Below, in pieces: positions 25,101 through 37,735 of a DNA stretch of 64,000 nt (its first letter is position 1; every line of letters starts with the position of its first letter). Source of the DNA: Parascedosporium putredinis (Eukaryota > Ascomycota > Sordariomycetes > Microascales > Microascaceae). The stretch is taken from the NCBI GenBank assembly GCA_949357655.1, contig CASHTG010000008.1, positions 186,001 through 250,000 of the forward strand. Direction: 5' to 3'. A program made the translations under genes and the position numbers. The notes under the pieces were generated by a model. It did no database searches. It was not told the DNA's origin and worked only from the letters and a program-made list of their open reading frames with translations.

Positions 25101-28100
25101 GAGTGCCCCGGATATCAAATCTAAAAGAGCCCGACTCTGTGGGTTGGACCCTTCTCCCTTTGTGAGACTCGGGAAGCAGGTGTTACGCAATCTACCGGGA
25201 GAAGCTCCACATCCGCTGTCCCTCGAGTACAAGCAATATCATGTTAAACTAATAAAAAGATGAAAGGGTCGATAGGGGGTGTGTGGCTAAATCCCCTTCC
25301 CTCGCCCCTTCAACATTTGGCACATCGTTGAACGGCTCTCTTTCCGAGTTTTTCTGGGGACACATTCTAGGGTGAAACCATTTATGGAAGGAGGTTAAGC
25401 TAGTGCGGCGTTTGTCCGTCCCTTGAGGTCTCATGGTCGCGTATGCGCGCGCGCGTGGAGAGACAAGAGGTGAGGTTTCCGGTGGGGGAGTATCTGTCGC
25501 CAACATCTAGCTCTCGGTGTGGTTGGGAAGGGGATCTACCTGCCCCGGGCCGGACACGAAGGTGCTATATCAGAAGGGGAAAAGAACGAAGTCGAGGTGG
25601 AGACGCATTTGAGGTGGTGGAGGCAAGAGAGATGCTAGATCTCTGGTGGGAAATAATAATACACCTTGTCCAAGAAGAAGTGGTTCTCGTGCAGAGCTAG
25701 CTCGATTCCAGGACCTAACAAGGCTGTCGACAAAAGGTTCTGGGTGGGAAAGAACAAATCTCCCCCGATGTCAAGCAAGCCAAGTTCAAATGTTCCATGC
25801 CAAGGGGGCCAACCACTTCATCGCTCTCCCAAAAGGTCGAACGGCCACTAACGGGATTGATTCCGTCATGGGGTTAGCGCTATCGTACTTGTCGATGGGG
25901 AAGAACCCCCCTTTCCCATGTTGGACAAGGGTTCCTTTGGGGCAGGAGTGGGCACCCATCTCGATCAGTGGGCTCTGTGCGGGTGCCGTTGGCTGGGTCC
26001 CTGGGGCTTGGGGTCTTTTTGCTTGACACTAGCAAAGGTTCCAGATTGTCTGGAGCTCAGGGAAATGTCAAAGTTGGGGGACATGCCATGCACCGATGGA
26101 TCGATGTTCAATCCTATCGCCAAATAGGACGCCATGAGGAACGACTCAAGGCTCTTGCTGTTAATTTCTATTCGTTTTACTTCACTAAAAGGAGAAAAAA
26201 AAGGCCTTAGGATGAATATGAGAAAATAAGGTAAAAATATCACTCCTAGTTCAGGTTCCATATGCTCTCTTCAGGTACTAATCTTTTGGAGCATTGATCA
26301 ATTTCAAAGGTTATGATCTATTAGGGATACCCCGAAATCACGAGTGATGCAGGCCACACGCCAGCGAGATGGTCTTTCAAGTCTGAGACGGGAGGGGAGC
26401 TCCGCCAAAAGAGATTTGTACGAAAGAGAAGAAGGGAGCGAGAAAAAAAAAAAAAAGGTAGTGAAAGGGGGTAGGAAAAGGGCAACCACCAAAGAGCGTC
26501 AATCGAGCTGGACTAGTCACCAAAGAGAAACTCTTGATGATAGTGGGAAGTGATGTTTGGGGGAAAGGGACCCAAGGAATGGCAAAATGTTACAGTGGTA
26601 TCGTATCAAAAGGGCGCTCAGGACCAGTGTGGAATGATCCGAGGCCTGGTTGGGGTTGGTCAGGTCGTCTGCAAATGTCCTGCAAACACCCGTGAGGACA
26701 TGGAGGAGAAGCACTCTGGTGCAGCGAACAAAAGTGCCATGGCTCCGGTGGGAGTGGGAGAGAGAGAGGAGGGTCAGTGACGGGAGGTTCCAAACCCCTC
26801 CAAGCCCGACCCGCGAGGGAAGCTAGTGAGGACTGTGGAACATTTGTTTGGACGTCGGTGGCGTCTGGTCTCACGCAAGATTGATGACCTCTCTGGATTG
26901 TTGCGCCGAGCAGGAATTGACCAATTTACGCTGGGGGGGCGGAGTTGGAGACCCCCATTCCTCTTTACGGGATTGATGCAAGCGGTAGTTCGCAGCACTG
27001 GGAGGCGGCTAGGCGTGCTGAATCGAGATGAGGCACTCTGGATTCTAATCTAACCACCGTCGAGAATCTGGGTTTTTGATATCTGCCGAGCGAGAAGGAC
27101 GCAGGAGAAATCGCCGAGGAAAATAAATGGCTATTCAGATAATACACCGAAAAGGAACAAGGTGAAAAAGACAAAAAGGAGAAAGAAAAAAAAAGAAGAA
27201 GAAGAAGCAACAGGACAGCAGCGCAAGTCTGGTACGATTGCGCAAGTACCGTCCCGTGCTCGGAAGTTAAAAACAGCCAGTTCGGCCAGGTACCGGTCAG
27301 GGGAGCGCAAGCCCGACGCTTAGCCAAATCCTCTCTGGCATCAATTGATTGTTGAATGTTCACGGCCTATTATTAGGGACCTGTCATTTCTCACAGAGGT
27401 CTCTCAGCACATAAGCTGGCGGTCCGTTCCAGATGTCAGGATTCCTGAATTGTTCGTAACGTGCAGTCAAACAAGGGTGCGTGTTTCTACGGAAGATGCA
27501 TGCATTATTTTCAAGACCGAGAAAAGCGAAAAGAAGGAATCAATGAGGGTAAGGAGACATTCAAGACAAAGACTTGGGAGAGAGCCCTTCATCTGGGCCA
27601 TCCTTATCTGCCACACGTGAAAGGGTGGGCTGGCTAATTTGCCGAGCAAGTGTCCATCTCGTCCCGCCCCTCGCGCCCAATCAGCGGCCCCCACTGACTA
27701 TATCAATCACGAAAGGTAGCACGCAAAGGGTCAATCGCGAGGAAGGTGGTGACGTGAAGCCCGCCACCAAAGGGGCAAGTGCCTCGAGGGGGTTTCGGAA
27801 GAAGGAAGGACGCCCAGGAAAAAGAAGCACTGAGCTCCCCTCCCCCTCCCCTCTCCGACAACACCCACGCATAGGGCCCCAATTAAATTGATCTCTTGGC
27901 TCCTTCCCCATTATCCAGTATCCGCTATGAACGTACGAAGTATTAGCTGGTCATTCCAAGCAAAGCAATGGCTGGCCCCATCTTTGACGTGCGAAGATTA
28001 CCCCGGCTCTCGAAGAAGACCTCGCATTTCCATGGTAGGATTGCGCTCGTCGATGTCATCCTCGCAGGCTATTCAGGCCCGTCGGAAGCTTGCTTTCCGC

Positions 28101-29548
28101 CTTTTACACTTCACGGCGGCCTGCAAGGCCAAAGTCATATCAGTCATTCAAAGCAACTTGGGGGTATCAACTGAGTTCGCCCAGGACGTGAAAGAGAGCT
28201 TGAGAGAGAATGGAGTAAAAGCCCCCAAGTGCGGAACAATTTTGGGGCAGCAAATACCCGGCGCCGACATTCGGGTTCCGGTAAATCTTGAAGTGTACGG
28301 TATTAAATTCCCCTTGGCAACCAAGGAAAGAAAGCCTCAATACTCTCATGAGGTTGATCACCAGGGGGAAAAGAGCTCTGGAAAGGCCCCCAAAAATTGT
28401 TATTCACTTCTAAAATCGCCTGTCGCCACGGTCGCCCGTCAATATCGGCCTTGGCTCGCGTGGGGAGGCTGTCCGAGGAAGGAAGCTGTACCGTGGCCCG
28501 CAAGTATCAAAGTGGCGTCGCGGCGTTGCCTTCTTGGCTGGCGCTCTCTTCGGCGGTCTACCCGTTGGAGGCCGGCGCGCAAAAGTGCCCCAGCTTTGCG
28601 CGCTTGTTCGCAAGCGTGCTGATTTCTCTTTCGGACTTTAGCTGCATGCTGATTCGCGCAGCCAGATTACCACCTCGGGGGAGCTCACAACCAACCACGC
28701 CAGATTGGATGGGGGAGGTCAGGGTAGCACACGACCAACAGGGAAGAGGTGCTGAGTGTATGAAGGGGGTGGCCAGGGAACTTTTGCTGATCCGTCCTTC
28801 ACTTCCCCCAAAATGGATGATTTACGCAGGATCATCCACCACGATCCCGTTGTTCGATGTGTGGTGTTGGCCGTGCCCTTGGGGTCAGGGACCGAGATAA
28901 GCCTCCCTTGCTCAATCGATCCTTTCTTTGTCTTTGTCTTTTTTTCTTCTTTTTTTTTTTCTTCTTCGAAATGGGGTTTCCCCTTCCTTGATAGGACTGC
29001 ATCGCTCGTGCTGAGTCGGGTGCTGTTCAATGTTGCGCCCCATGGTCATAGACTACCACCCCGAGTGGAGTCTAATCGCTTGGTTTGGCTCATTCACTCC
29101 ATCGACTGATGCATCAAATTCGCTTCCCCCATCCCCCAAACCACCTGCCAGAAACATGTTGGAGCTAGTCGTGTACCTGGAATAGAACAAGGGCGCAAAA
29201 AAGGAAATGTCAAAACTACACTCCTCGAATAGAATCATTCACACTGATTCCGCCCTCGTAGTCACGTTCCGGCCCTCAATGGCGAATAATCGCCCACCCT
29301 CTCACCATCGCTGTTCACACACCCCCCCAGTTGCCCCTGCCCGAGGCCGACCGGGGGAGGCGAAAGAACCAGAGATAGGAAGTCGCAAGAGGAGCGCCCT
29401 TCCGATACGGTTGGCAGGTGCTTGTGCGGGGTGCACTTTACTTCTTCCGCCTTGTACCATGTACCCTTTCCTCCGTCTCACAGGCTTTTGAACCTGCTGG
29501 GAGAGGCCGTGCCGGCATAATACCATTTTCCTGCCGCATGCCGAGCCA

Positions 29549-29560
29549 TATAATATATAT
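29549..29560 (+). promoter_or_regulatory. Putative TATA box of the OPT transporter gene
   Basis: TATAATATATAT about 310 bp upstream of the ATG at 29868. This would leave a 5' UTR of roughly 280 nt. Confidence 0.35.
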
Positions 29561-29867
29561 TGGGCCAGATGCCTGGGCACGGATTCCCGAGTCAAAAAGA
29601 GCTGCGGTTCTCCTGGTTTTCTGTCACCCTTCTTTTTGTTTTTCGTTTCCTACCTCCAATCAACCCCTCCTCCTCTTACACTCCCGCTTCCCTTTTGCAG
29701 GAGTAGCAAGAGAGAAGTGTGTGTGTGTGCACGCGTCGCCTACTTGCGTGTGAAACGGAAAGCCGACGTCCTTGCCCAAGGGATCTCGTACGCCTTTGCT
29801 TGCATCCGCATACGGAGCCAGAAGAGAGGTCGTTTACCACGACAACACCTCACCCCAGTCCGACACC

Positions 29868-32300
29868 ATGGCGGCTCTCGGTCGTGAGGGCGAGATCCTC
29901 GATGAGAAGAATGTGAGGCCTCACACCCCCGAGGAAGATCTTAAGCAGGAGCAGGAGGTAGATGAGTCGATTACGGATCTTTTCTCGCCTTTCCCCTCTC
30001 AAGGGAGTACCAGAGGAGGCGAACCCCTGACTGTCCGAGCCGTGGTCGTCGGCATCATCCTCGGATCGTTGGTCAATGCCTCTAATGTCTATCTCGGTAA
30101 GGCCCTTTCTTCCCCCTTTTCACTAGCTTTCATCACGACCTAGCTCGTTCAACTACGGGCGGGAAGGATCCCGGCAGCTACAGGCCGATCGAGACAAGCC
30201 ACAAGCTTCTAACCGTGATATTCGCGCTTTATAGGTCTGAAGACTGGCTTCACATTCTCGGCCAACATGTTTGGCGCCATTTTCGGCTATGCCATCTTGA
30301 CGATTATGTCCAAGTTGACCACCCCCATCCTCGGTGGCTACTTTGGCCCCCAGGAGAACTCCATCATCCAGGCCGCCGCTACCGGTGCCGGAGGTATGGG
30401 TGGTGTTTTCGTCGCTGGTTTCCCCGCCATGTACCAGCTCAACCTCCTCTCCGACGACCCGAAGAAGGACTTTGGTCGTATTCTCACCATTACCATTGTC
30501 TGCGCGCTCTTTGGTCTGTTCGCTGCGGTGCCGCTGCGAAAGTTCTTCATCATCAACGTTGCCCGCGAGCTCAACTTGATCTTCCTAGCTGTAAGTTTTC
30601 AGTTTTACTCCCCCGCCCTCCGCGGCCACTTCCAGTTCGTCAAGAGTGACAACGCTAACGCGCTAATTCTCCCAAAATAGCCACCGCCACCGCCGTGACC
30701 ATCAGGTCTATGCATGCCGTGGGCTCTGGCGCCAACGATGCCATCAAGAAGATCAAGGTGCTTGGTGCCACTTTCGTTGGTGCCGTCGTCCACACTGTAA
30801 CGGCCCAGTACGCCAACGGTATCCTCCGCGAGTGGCATCTCTTCACCTACTTCTACATCTGGAGCGACTACACGAACTGGGCGCAAAACATCGATAACTG
30901 GGGCTGGTACATCTTGCTGACCCCCGCCTTCTTCGGCTCCGGTCTTCTCGTCGGTCTCAACACTGCGTTTTCCTGGTTCTTCGGTACTGTTGCTGCGTGG
31001 GGCATCATCGGGCCTCTATTGGTTCACTACGGAGAATGTGTTGGATCGCAGCCATACAAGGGTCACCCTAAGTGGGACAGCTACTACAGCTTCAACTCCA
31101 TGGCGAATATCGGAAAGGAGGGTTGGGTCGCATCTCCCCGATACTGGATGTTGTGGCCCGGTGTCATGGTCCTGGTCGTGTACAGCATGGTCGAGTTCCT
31201 CATCCACGGCAAGGTGCTCTGGGATGGTGCCAAATTCGCCTACCGCGAGAGCTGCCGCTCCGTCAACGATATGCTCGCGGCTCGTGGAAAGTCTAGCACC
31301 TACCTCGCCCGCCAGGCCAACAAGATTGGAGAGTCTGACGACCTCGTCGAGGACTTTGCCCCTCCGAGCACCAGGTCCCCACCTGGGTGTGGGTGAGCGG
31401 CTCTATCGTCATTGCCTGCGCGGCGTGCGTCATTGGCCACTTCCAGTTCCACATGAACGCTGGCCTTGCCTTCCTTGCCTGCATCCTGGGTCTTCTCTTC
31501 GCCTTCCTCTCCATCCACGGTGGTGCCATCACTGATGTCACCCTCTCACCGCTTCCGCCAAGGCGTCCCAGCTCGTGTATGGTGGTATTACCCAGCCCAT
31601 TGCCAAGGTCGATGTTGCGGGTGCTCAGAGGATCAACCTTATTGCGGGTTCCATCGCCTCGGGCACGGCCAACGTTGCCTCGGATCTCGTGTCCGACTTC
31701 CGTGTTGGCTTCCTTCTTCGCACTCCTCCCCACCTCCAGTTCTACGCCCAGGGCATTGGTGCCATCGTCTCCATCTTCCTCGCCCCCGGTGTTTTCGTCC
31801 TCTTCATGGCCGCCTACCCATGCATCTGGCAGGAGATGCCCGAGGATTTCCAGTGTCCCTTCCGCGCCCCGTCCGTCTTCGCTTGGCGCGCCGTTGCCGA
31901 GGCCGTCACCAACCCTAATATTCCCATCCCTCTATCTAGCGCCATCTTCTCGGGCGTCATGGGTTTCATCGCTATCGTCCAGGCGCTCTTCAAGAACTTC
32001 TACCTCGTCGGCTCCCGCGAGAAGTATCGGGTGTGGCTCCCCAACTGGATGGCCGTCGGTGTCGCCTGGGTGCTTGGTGCGGACTCTGGCTACGCCAACG
32101 CCGTGCTCTTCGGTGCCATCACCGCTTGGTGGTGGACTAAGTGGTTCCCCAAGAACTTTGAGATGTACGGCTTCGCTGCCGCTGCCGGTCTCATCGCTGG
32201 TGAGGGTTTCGCTGGCGTCATCAACGCCATTATCGAGCTTCAGGGCAAGGGTGGTGGTGATGTTGGCTCGCAAATCGGCACGCCCGGTGGAGAATGGTAA
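29868..32300 (+). CDS. OPT-superfamily (YSL-like) oligopeptide transporter
   Basis: Three exons (29868-30096, 30235-30590, 30681-32300) with introns of 138 and 90 nt. The first has branch point TTCTAAC and acceptor ATAG. Three bases are missing, at about 30584, 31361 and 31541, all in C runs. With them added the product is 735 residues. The family is shown by the first membrane segment (VGIILGSLVNASNVYLGLKTG), the TPILGGYFGPQEN segment, the LNLIFPS-S-TATAVTIRSMH motif (recovered only when the missing C before the second intron is restored), HLFTYFYIWSDY and many further hydrophobic segments through to VGSQIGTPGGEW. OPT proteins are proton-coupled plasma-membrane or vacuolar importers of small peptides, glutathione derivatives or metal-siderophore complexes; the substrate cannot be told here. 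The N-terminal 50 residues are hydrophilic and acidic, as usual. The ATG has a good context (CACCATGG). Confidence 0.92.
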
Positions 32301-33566
32301 AAGAGGATATGGAAGAAGGGCTTGCTTCACCCCACATTTCTGGCTTATTTCTATTTTGTCACGTTTGCAAGGGCAGGAAAGTTTTGAGGCATGTGATGAT
32401 GGGATGAACAACGGCATGGATCTCGAATAGGGAGTGAAGTGCATGCAGGATGAGTGATGTAGGGCCTATTAGGGCGGTGGATTTATTTTATGTCATGGTG
32501 CTGTATATCCCAACTCGCCTAATCTTTACTAGTCTTTTGTCAACGACATTTATACCACATCTTTTACGGTTGAAGCTGTTTAGAGAGTCGTGATTCCATG
32601 CATCATCTTGACGTGACAATGTCTGGTATCCCTGCCTAGCCCCGATTCTATTTTGAGTGCTAAAATACCCTAGCCTTGAAGGATTCGCCGATTTGGCAGT
32701 GCATGGTGTAAAGGGATGGGCGAATTCTGTTGGTATTATGGAAGAGAGCCATACAGGAAACTATGAGGAAGGAAGCAAAACGCACTGAAGGTGTGAAGTT
32801 GATTTTGACGTTGGCTTTTAAGCGCGCGTTTGTTGGCGATGGAATAGGCTTAGCTTGTAGATGATGGCGTTGGGCTTCCATCGTATTTGATGCTGGACAA
32901 TACGAGGCAGGCAGGGGAGGTGTCATTGACGGGATGGGATTGGAAGAAAGGGTGAACAAGGTGGTCAGCCGCACGCAGGCACGGGAATCTTGAAGAATTT
33001 GGGATTTTTTCCTGGCAATTTTTGTTTTTTGACTTGCAGGGGGATGTGTTTCGGCTTGGTGCGTGTGAGGGTTCACTATGGCTTTGGGGGCGTGGAGGAA
33101 GGCCCAACGCAAAGAAATTAGCATCACGCTGACGATGTAATGGGCTACTGATGGGGGTTTGCCTAGTTTTGGCTACGACATAGTTTGGAGGGAATGAGTT
33201 GCTGTTAAATTCTAAGGCACGAGTCAAAGTCGCCGAGCGTAGTTTAATCTCGACTTGAGCTTTCCTTTAGTCCTCACCATATCCCAATAAGCCAAAACGG
33301 ACATCACAGTGCAGGGTACACTTTAAGGAATATATATAAAAGGTACCGATTCTGGTCGGATTGGTAGATGTAAAATATGTATTGAGAAAAAGGGCACATC
33401 CACATGGCTATGGGATGTATATACATGTATCCAATGCAAATGAGGGAAAGCCCGTGTAGCGAATTATAAAAGTGTATGCAGCAGCAACCATCATCTCGCA
33501 TCTCTTCTCACAAGCCTTTTTCCTCCGGGAAACTACCTTGCTCACACCTCTTCCCACGCACCGTCT
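32301..33566. other. Intergenic between convergent genes
   Basis: About 1.3 kb with 3' UTRs of the OPT gene (plus) and the pectate lyase gene (minus). No coding sequence supported. Confidence 0.6.
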
Positions 33567-34921
33567 TTAGAGCTTCTGCCGCGTGGTCGCACCAATGGCC
33601 TGGCCCGAAGCCGGGACCAGGAAATCGCTGGGGACGACCCGTCCGTCGGAGCCCCTGGCGCCCTTGAGGGTAGAGGAATCGGTGCTCTTGAACAAGCTAT
33701 CGGTCCAAGTAACGCCGAGGTTCCACGAGTTGCCCGAGGCCTTGACGGTGGAGACGAGGGTGGCCTGGCCGTTGACGTTGTTGGAGCCGATGTTGTTCTT
33801 GAGGGTAGAGGAAGAGCTGCGCATGACGTAGCCGGTATCGCCGTTCTTCCACGCAGTGTTGCGCTCCATGGCGAGGGCGCCGGGGTTGCCGTTGTCGATG
33901 AAGCCCTTTTTGTAGTTTTGAAACGCGATGCAGTTGCGGACGACGTGGTTGGCGGGGGTTATTGGTGATGCCGAGCTTGAAGCCGTTGCCGTCGCCCTCG
34001 AAGGGGAGAAGTTCCAGCGGTTGTAGCCGTTGCCCCAGGCGTAGACCTCGTCGAGGGTGACGGGGAGGCGAACATGTAGAGGTCGAGGCCGTCGTCGACG
34101 TTGTCCCAGAGGCGGGCGTTGCGCAGGACGTTGCCCTCGCCGGAGCCTTCTTTGCAGGCGAAGCCGTCGGCGCTCTCGCCGTTCTTGCGGGGTCGCGGTT
34201 GCGGTAGGAGTCGAGGTTGGCGACGGTGTTGTTGGAGGAGGCGCCTTCGAGCTGGAAGCCGGTTTCGTAGTTGTCGTGCGTGGAGAGGCCGTCGTAGTAG
34301 TTGTGGGAGGCGTCGCGGGCGTAGATGCCGTAGGGGCCGTTGATGAGTCTGGATGAAGGTGTGTGGTTTTAGTTTTTTGCGTTCTTTTTCTTCTTTTCAC
34401 TTTGCTGGCTGTTTTGCGAGGTGCTGTAATATCTTGGGGGTATTGTGATAGACTTACTCTAGCTTGTAAAAGGCCCAGTAGTTTGCGTTTTGGATGTGGA
34501 AGATGCCTCGCTCGCTGTTGGGCAAAGACTCGCCAACCGCCTTGGGTGTACTAAGGCGAGGAACAAACGATTTTTAGTATTGGATATTTCGTTGGAAAAG
34601 AAGATACAAAGACAATCAGATAGGAACGACGTACCCGGGCATGTTCTCCCCATCGATAATGACCTTTTCGCTCTGGTACGGGCGGACCGAGCTGGGCGAC
34701 GTCCTCGTCCCGCTCTTGCTGAACTGGATGTTGGCCGAGGGCCGGTACGTGCCGCCGCGGAGGTAAATGGTGTCGCCGGCGACGGCGGCGTTGACGGCGG
34801 ACTGGATGGATCCGTAGGGCGCGGCAAGAGTGCCGGTGCCGGTGCCGGTAGGCGAGACGTAAATGTCCTTGGCGGCGACGGCGCCGAGAGAGACGAGGAT
34901 GATAGCTAGGGTGGAAGGCAT
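33567..34921 (-). CDS. Secreted pectate lyase, polysaccharide lyase family 9
   Basis: Three exons: 34921-34635, 34550-34458 and 34348-33567, with introns of 84 and 109 nt (donors GTACGT and GTAAGT). Exon 3 holds four frame breaks in C runs (near 34190, 34069, 34005 and 33955); the corrected product is about 387 residues. A signal peptide (MPSTLAIILVSLGAVAA) is followed by a right-handed beta-helix start (DIYVSPTGTGTG, then IQSAVNAAVAGDTIYLRGG). PL9 signatures follow in order: SADGFACKEG, NVDDGLDLYM, YAWGNGYNRWNF, GNGFKLG, FIDNGNPGA and NTAWKNGDTGYVM. In the family the Lys of GNGFKLG is the catalytic base and the Asp residues of ADGF and DDGxD bind calcium; all are present. The enzyme would cleave polygalacturonate by beta-elimination outside the cell. 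A TATA box lies about 100 bp upstream. Confidence 0.88.
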
Positions 34922-35017
34922 GATTGCTGGCCGGCTGGGTGCAAGGTATTAAGGTGAGGTGGGCAAGAGAGGGATAGATGACGGTATCACATCACGGTTG
35001 AGATTTCTTGACTGCGC

Positions 35018-35037
35018 ATATATATTGATATATATAT
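35018..35037 (-). promoter_or_regulatory. Putative TATA region of the pectate lyase gene
   Basis: Two ATATATAT-type blocks about 97-116 bp upstream of the ATG at 34921, the best-placed TATA element in the window. Confidence 0.5.
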
Positions 35038-35648
35038 CTATTGTCATTTGCATGACGTTTTCGGAGTCTGGGGTGTCCAAGTGTTGTATTGCCCCTCACA
35101 TCGTCCATGGCGATGCTCCTGTCATTAGAGAGCGTGATATGCATCATCCATAGCGTGTCCCATCATCCCAGCTTCCGCTCCACTGGGAAGAATTCGGTCC
35201 CCACCAAAGGTGTGGCTCCGCGACAGGGGTCAGGATCAGGGTCGTGCTGACCGAAAGTGGCACCTCGTAGCGCCAAGCAATCTCGAGTTTCAAGAAGAAC
35301 TGCGTGAGAAGATTCAAGGTTAAGACCTGCTTGGATTTTCTTTTTTTTTCTTAGGGCGACGTTCGTATTGGGGGCTCTGGTAACCCAACGCTCCGTGCTC
35401 GCAGCCTAGCGGCGCGGACTACAGAACCTGATTGGGACGGGAGGTGGATGCTTCGGAAGGGAAAAGGGGAAGATCTGGGCTTTGAAGATCGGAGGTTGCT
35501 GTTGATTTTTGCGGAGCCGGATTCGAGGAGTTTGCGGGTCCACCAATCGGACGGTCGCAATGGTGGAGAGGGCGGAGAGAGAGCACTGGCGATGGCAGCG
35601 CAGATGGGGCCAGGGCAGTGCTAGTGGTGGATATCGAGCTCCGAACAG

Positions 35649-35665
35649 GGATTAGGGTTAGAGGG
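35649..35665. repeat. Short telomere-like TTAGGG motif
   Basis: GATTAGGGTTAGAGGG: one full TTAGGG unit flanked by partial ones, in the intergenic region upstream of the pectate lyase and MFS genes. Confidence 0.5.
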
Positions 35666-37154
35666 GGCCATCTCTTCGTCTCATCTTTTTCTCAGTGCAA
35701 TGGCCGGGACTGGAGGGGAAAACGTGCTCCTTTTTTTGTTCCTTTTTTTCTTTTTCTCCAAGTGAAGGACGGGATGGGACGTGTTCGTGTTTGTCCTGCA
35801 CCTCGTGGCAACGAATGCAGCCTCGCATCGACGGGGGCGTGTCAGTCCCATCACCCCGGATGGCGATGCGATGGCAGCACGACGAGAGTCACATCGAATG
35901 TTGGTGGGCGCAGACCTACAAGGAGAACAATTGACGGAGATATGTTTACGGGTGTCTTGTCGCTCAAGGACCGTCAAGTTCCATCATCCCGATTCGTGCC
36001 GGGGTGCTACACATTCAGCTTCAGCTCCGCAAGATGAACTCGTCGAGCTGTTCATGTTCATACATCACACGCACTCCGCGACGCTGCTTGCATTAGCTTC
36101 GTTTTTTCCGCCCCGCTGTTCTGCATTCTCTGATCACGATCTATATTTCGCAATACTGCTAGATTCCTCGATCTCTCCTCCCCCATTAGCGAGGTGTATA
36201 TCCTTTACTCGTTGATTCTTGCGGGATATGGAGAAATCTCAGCTCGCGCTGTCACTCGTCTTCGTCGAGAGCTGATTCCCTATACCGAGGTAGACAGTCA
36301 TGGAATGGCCCACACAGAGAGAAACCTTGCCCGTATGTCGATTGCGAGAGTGACGAAAAGCTACTTTCAACTCTTGTCGACCAATAGGAGAAGAGCTTTT
36401 GGTGTGTATGTCCAACTATTTCCAGAGTAAAAAGACGCTCCTCTTTGGCTCTTCAAAGTCTAGATAAGCTCGGAGTTTTAGCTTTGACGCGCGTCCAAAG
36501 TCTGACGATGGTTTCCAACCGGCTAGAATGGAAATAATAAAAGACTTTTACGGGCTTTAGGTTCCAAATTGCAAGAAACATAAACCTTCGTTCAATAGAG
36601 GCCGATGCATCCAACATACCAGCCTCGTTTCGGGAACAAGCCGCCGGCAACCGAGCTTTGGTAGGCTCTCCTTCCCACGGTGAGCCTAGAATATTCGAGA
36701 GCATTTCGGTCCGAGATGCTAAAGCATATAGAAACCCAGTGGTTTTGGCGAAGACACACGCTAACACAGATGTCAGATTCGAGGATGCGGGGAAAGTAGT
36801 GGGCCACATGTACGCAGAGTATATCACGTTTTTCTTTTGGCCATCGCAGTGTACATGTACTACAGGTATATTCTGTAACCGCGTGGCAGACCAAGCTTAA
36901 ATATGACCAAAAAGTGGTACTAAGAGGCTATCGTGGGTTGTGAAAACCTGGCCGGGGGAATAAAGTGACGCGGGTTGGAAAAGGCCGAGGTGTTTAATCT
37001 TTCATATTCACATTTCGGGATGACAACCAATGAATATTCAACAACTGGACATAGAATCCCACGATAGCATAAGACTGCGGAGAGTTGGTTCCAACGCTTC
37101 TTCACATTCACGTTAGACTTTTCGATTCCAAGCCCCAACAAGTGTATGGGCATC

Positions 37155-37194
37155 CATAGATCCATCTATTGATGGATCCATGGATGGATCTATG
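37155..37194. repeat. 12-bp perfect inverted repeat
   Basis: CATAGATCCATC and its exact reverse complement GATGGATCTATG separated by 16 bp that are themselves built of TGGATC-type units. It could form a hairpin or be a dyad binding site; it lies about 540 bp upstream of the MFS transporter start. Confidence 0.7.
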
Positions 37195-37393
37195 TACAGG
37201 CATCGAGGTCGCCTAGCGGGACCGGTGAAGATGCACGTCTTTTTCCTGTTCGGATCCAGGTCCAGGCGTCATGCTTGTGTATAAGAGTTTGAGGTAATGA
37301 GGGGGTGCGCCCACGAAGGGCACTTTTGGGAGACGAGAAAGAAGGATAGATGGATGAAAACCTTCACCCCCGCAACATCCAAAGTCCCCAGAC

Positions 37394-37430
37394 TTTCCCC
37401 CAGACCGGTCCCCCAAACCGGTCTCTGGGG
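37394..37430. repeat. Inverted repeat with ACCGGT cores
   Basis: CCCCAGACCGGT and ACCGGTCTCTGGGG flank a 7-bp spacer. The inner arms (AGACCGGT/ACCGGTCT) are perfect. The paired CCG/CGG triplets resemble the layout of sites bound by fungal Zn2Cys6 regulators, and it lies about 310 bp upstream of the MFS transporter ATG. Regulatory role is inference. Confidence 0.5.
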
Positions 37431-37594
37431 ACGGAAAACCTTGCAAGGCCTGGTTCTGTGTTGACGTATGGGCAACGGGACGGAAGGTGCTCACGAACGG
37501 CCCCCGCGGCGATGGGGAAAAAGGCTAGTGTCAGGCGATAGAATGTTATTGGTCTTGCCGGCACCGTGTTCCCATGCGCATCGAGCATATTTTT

Positions 37595-37600
37595 TATAAG
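37595..37600 (+). promoter_or_regulatory. Putative TATA box of the MFS transporter gene
   Basis: TATAAG about 136 bp upstream of the ATG at 37736. Confidence 0.4.
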
Positions 37601-37735
37601 GCTGGGTATCGGGGATTGCCCACCCACGCCGTGTTCCTTCTCGCTCATGCCTAACGCATTGCGCCCTCCAATCTCCAATCCTTGCTCTTAGCACAGCCTA
37701 GTTCTATCCCCTTCACCGTAACCTGACCCTCCACT

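Larger units (their letters stand above)
21178..29867. other. Gene-poor region, 8.7 kb
   Basis: No frame here has a recognisable domain or a convincing start. The longest continuous frame (about 231 codons from an ATG at 27927 to 28622, plus strand) has a basic, low-information translation and is not called as a gene. The last 300-600 bp are probably the promoter and 5' UTR of the OPT transporter gene. A short telomere-like motif lies at 22173-22187, and a 17-bp near-direct repeat (CACTCGTAGAAAATAGC) occurs at about 21868 and 21919. Confidence 0.55.
34922..37735. other. Divergent intergenic region (pectate lyase / MFS transporter)
   Basis: About 2.8 kb shared upstream region between the minus-strand lyase gene and the plus-strand transporter gene. 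It holds TATA elements at both ends, a telomere-like motif near 35650, and two inverted repeats (37155-37194 and 37394-37430). No coding sequence supported. Confidence 0.55.

Noticed and set aside
24691..25263. 190-codon plus-strand frame
   Set aside because: Includes a GTGTGT-derived Cys/Val run and has no coherent protein features. Treated as chance.
27927..28622. 231-codon plus-strand frame starting at an ATG
   Set aside because: Longest frame in the gene-poor block, but basic, low-information and without recognisable motifs or splice support. Could be a lineage-specific gene; RNA-seq would decide.
34101..34400. Arg/Thr-rich frame on the minus strand ahead of the pectate lyase catalytic part
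   Set aside because: It is the lyase exon read out of frame plus intron; the corrected frame gives clear PL9 motifs.
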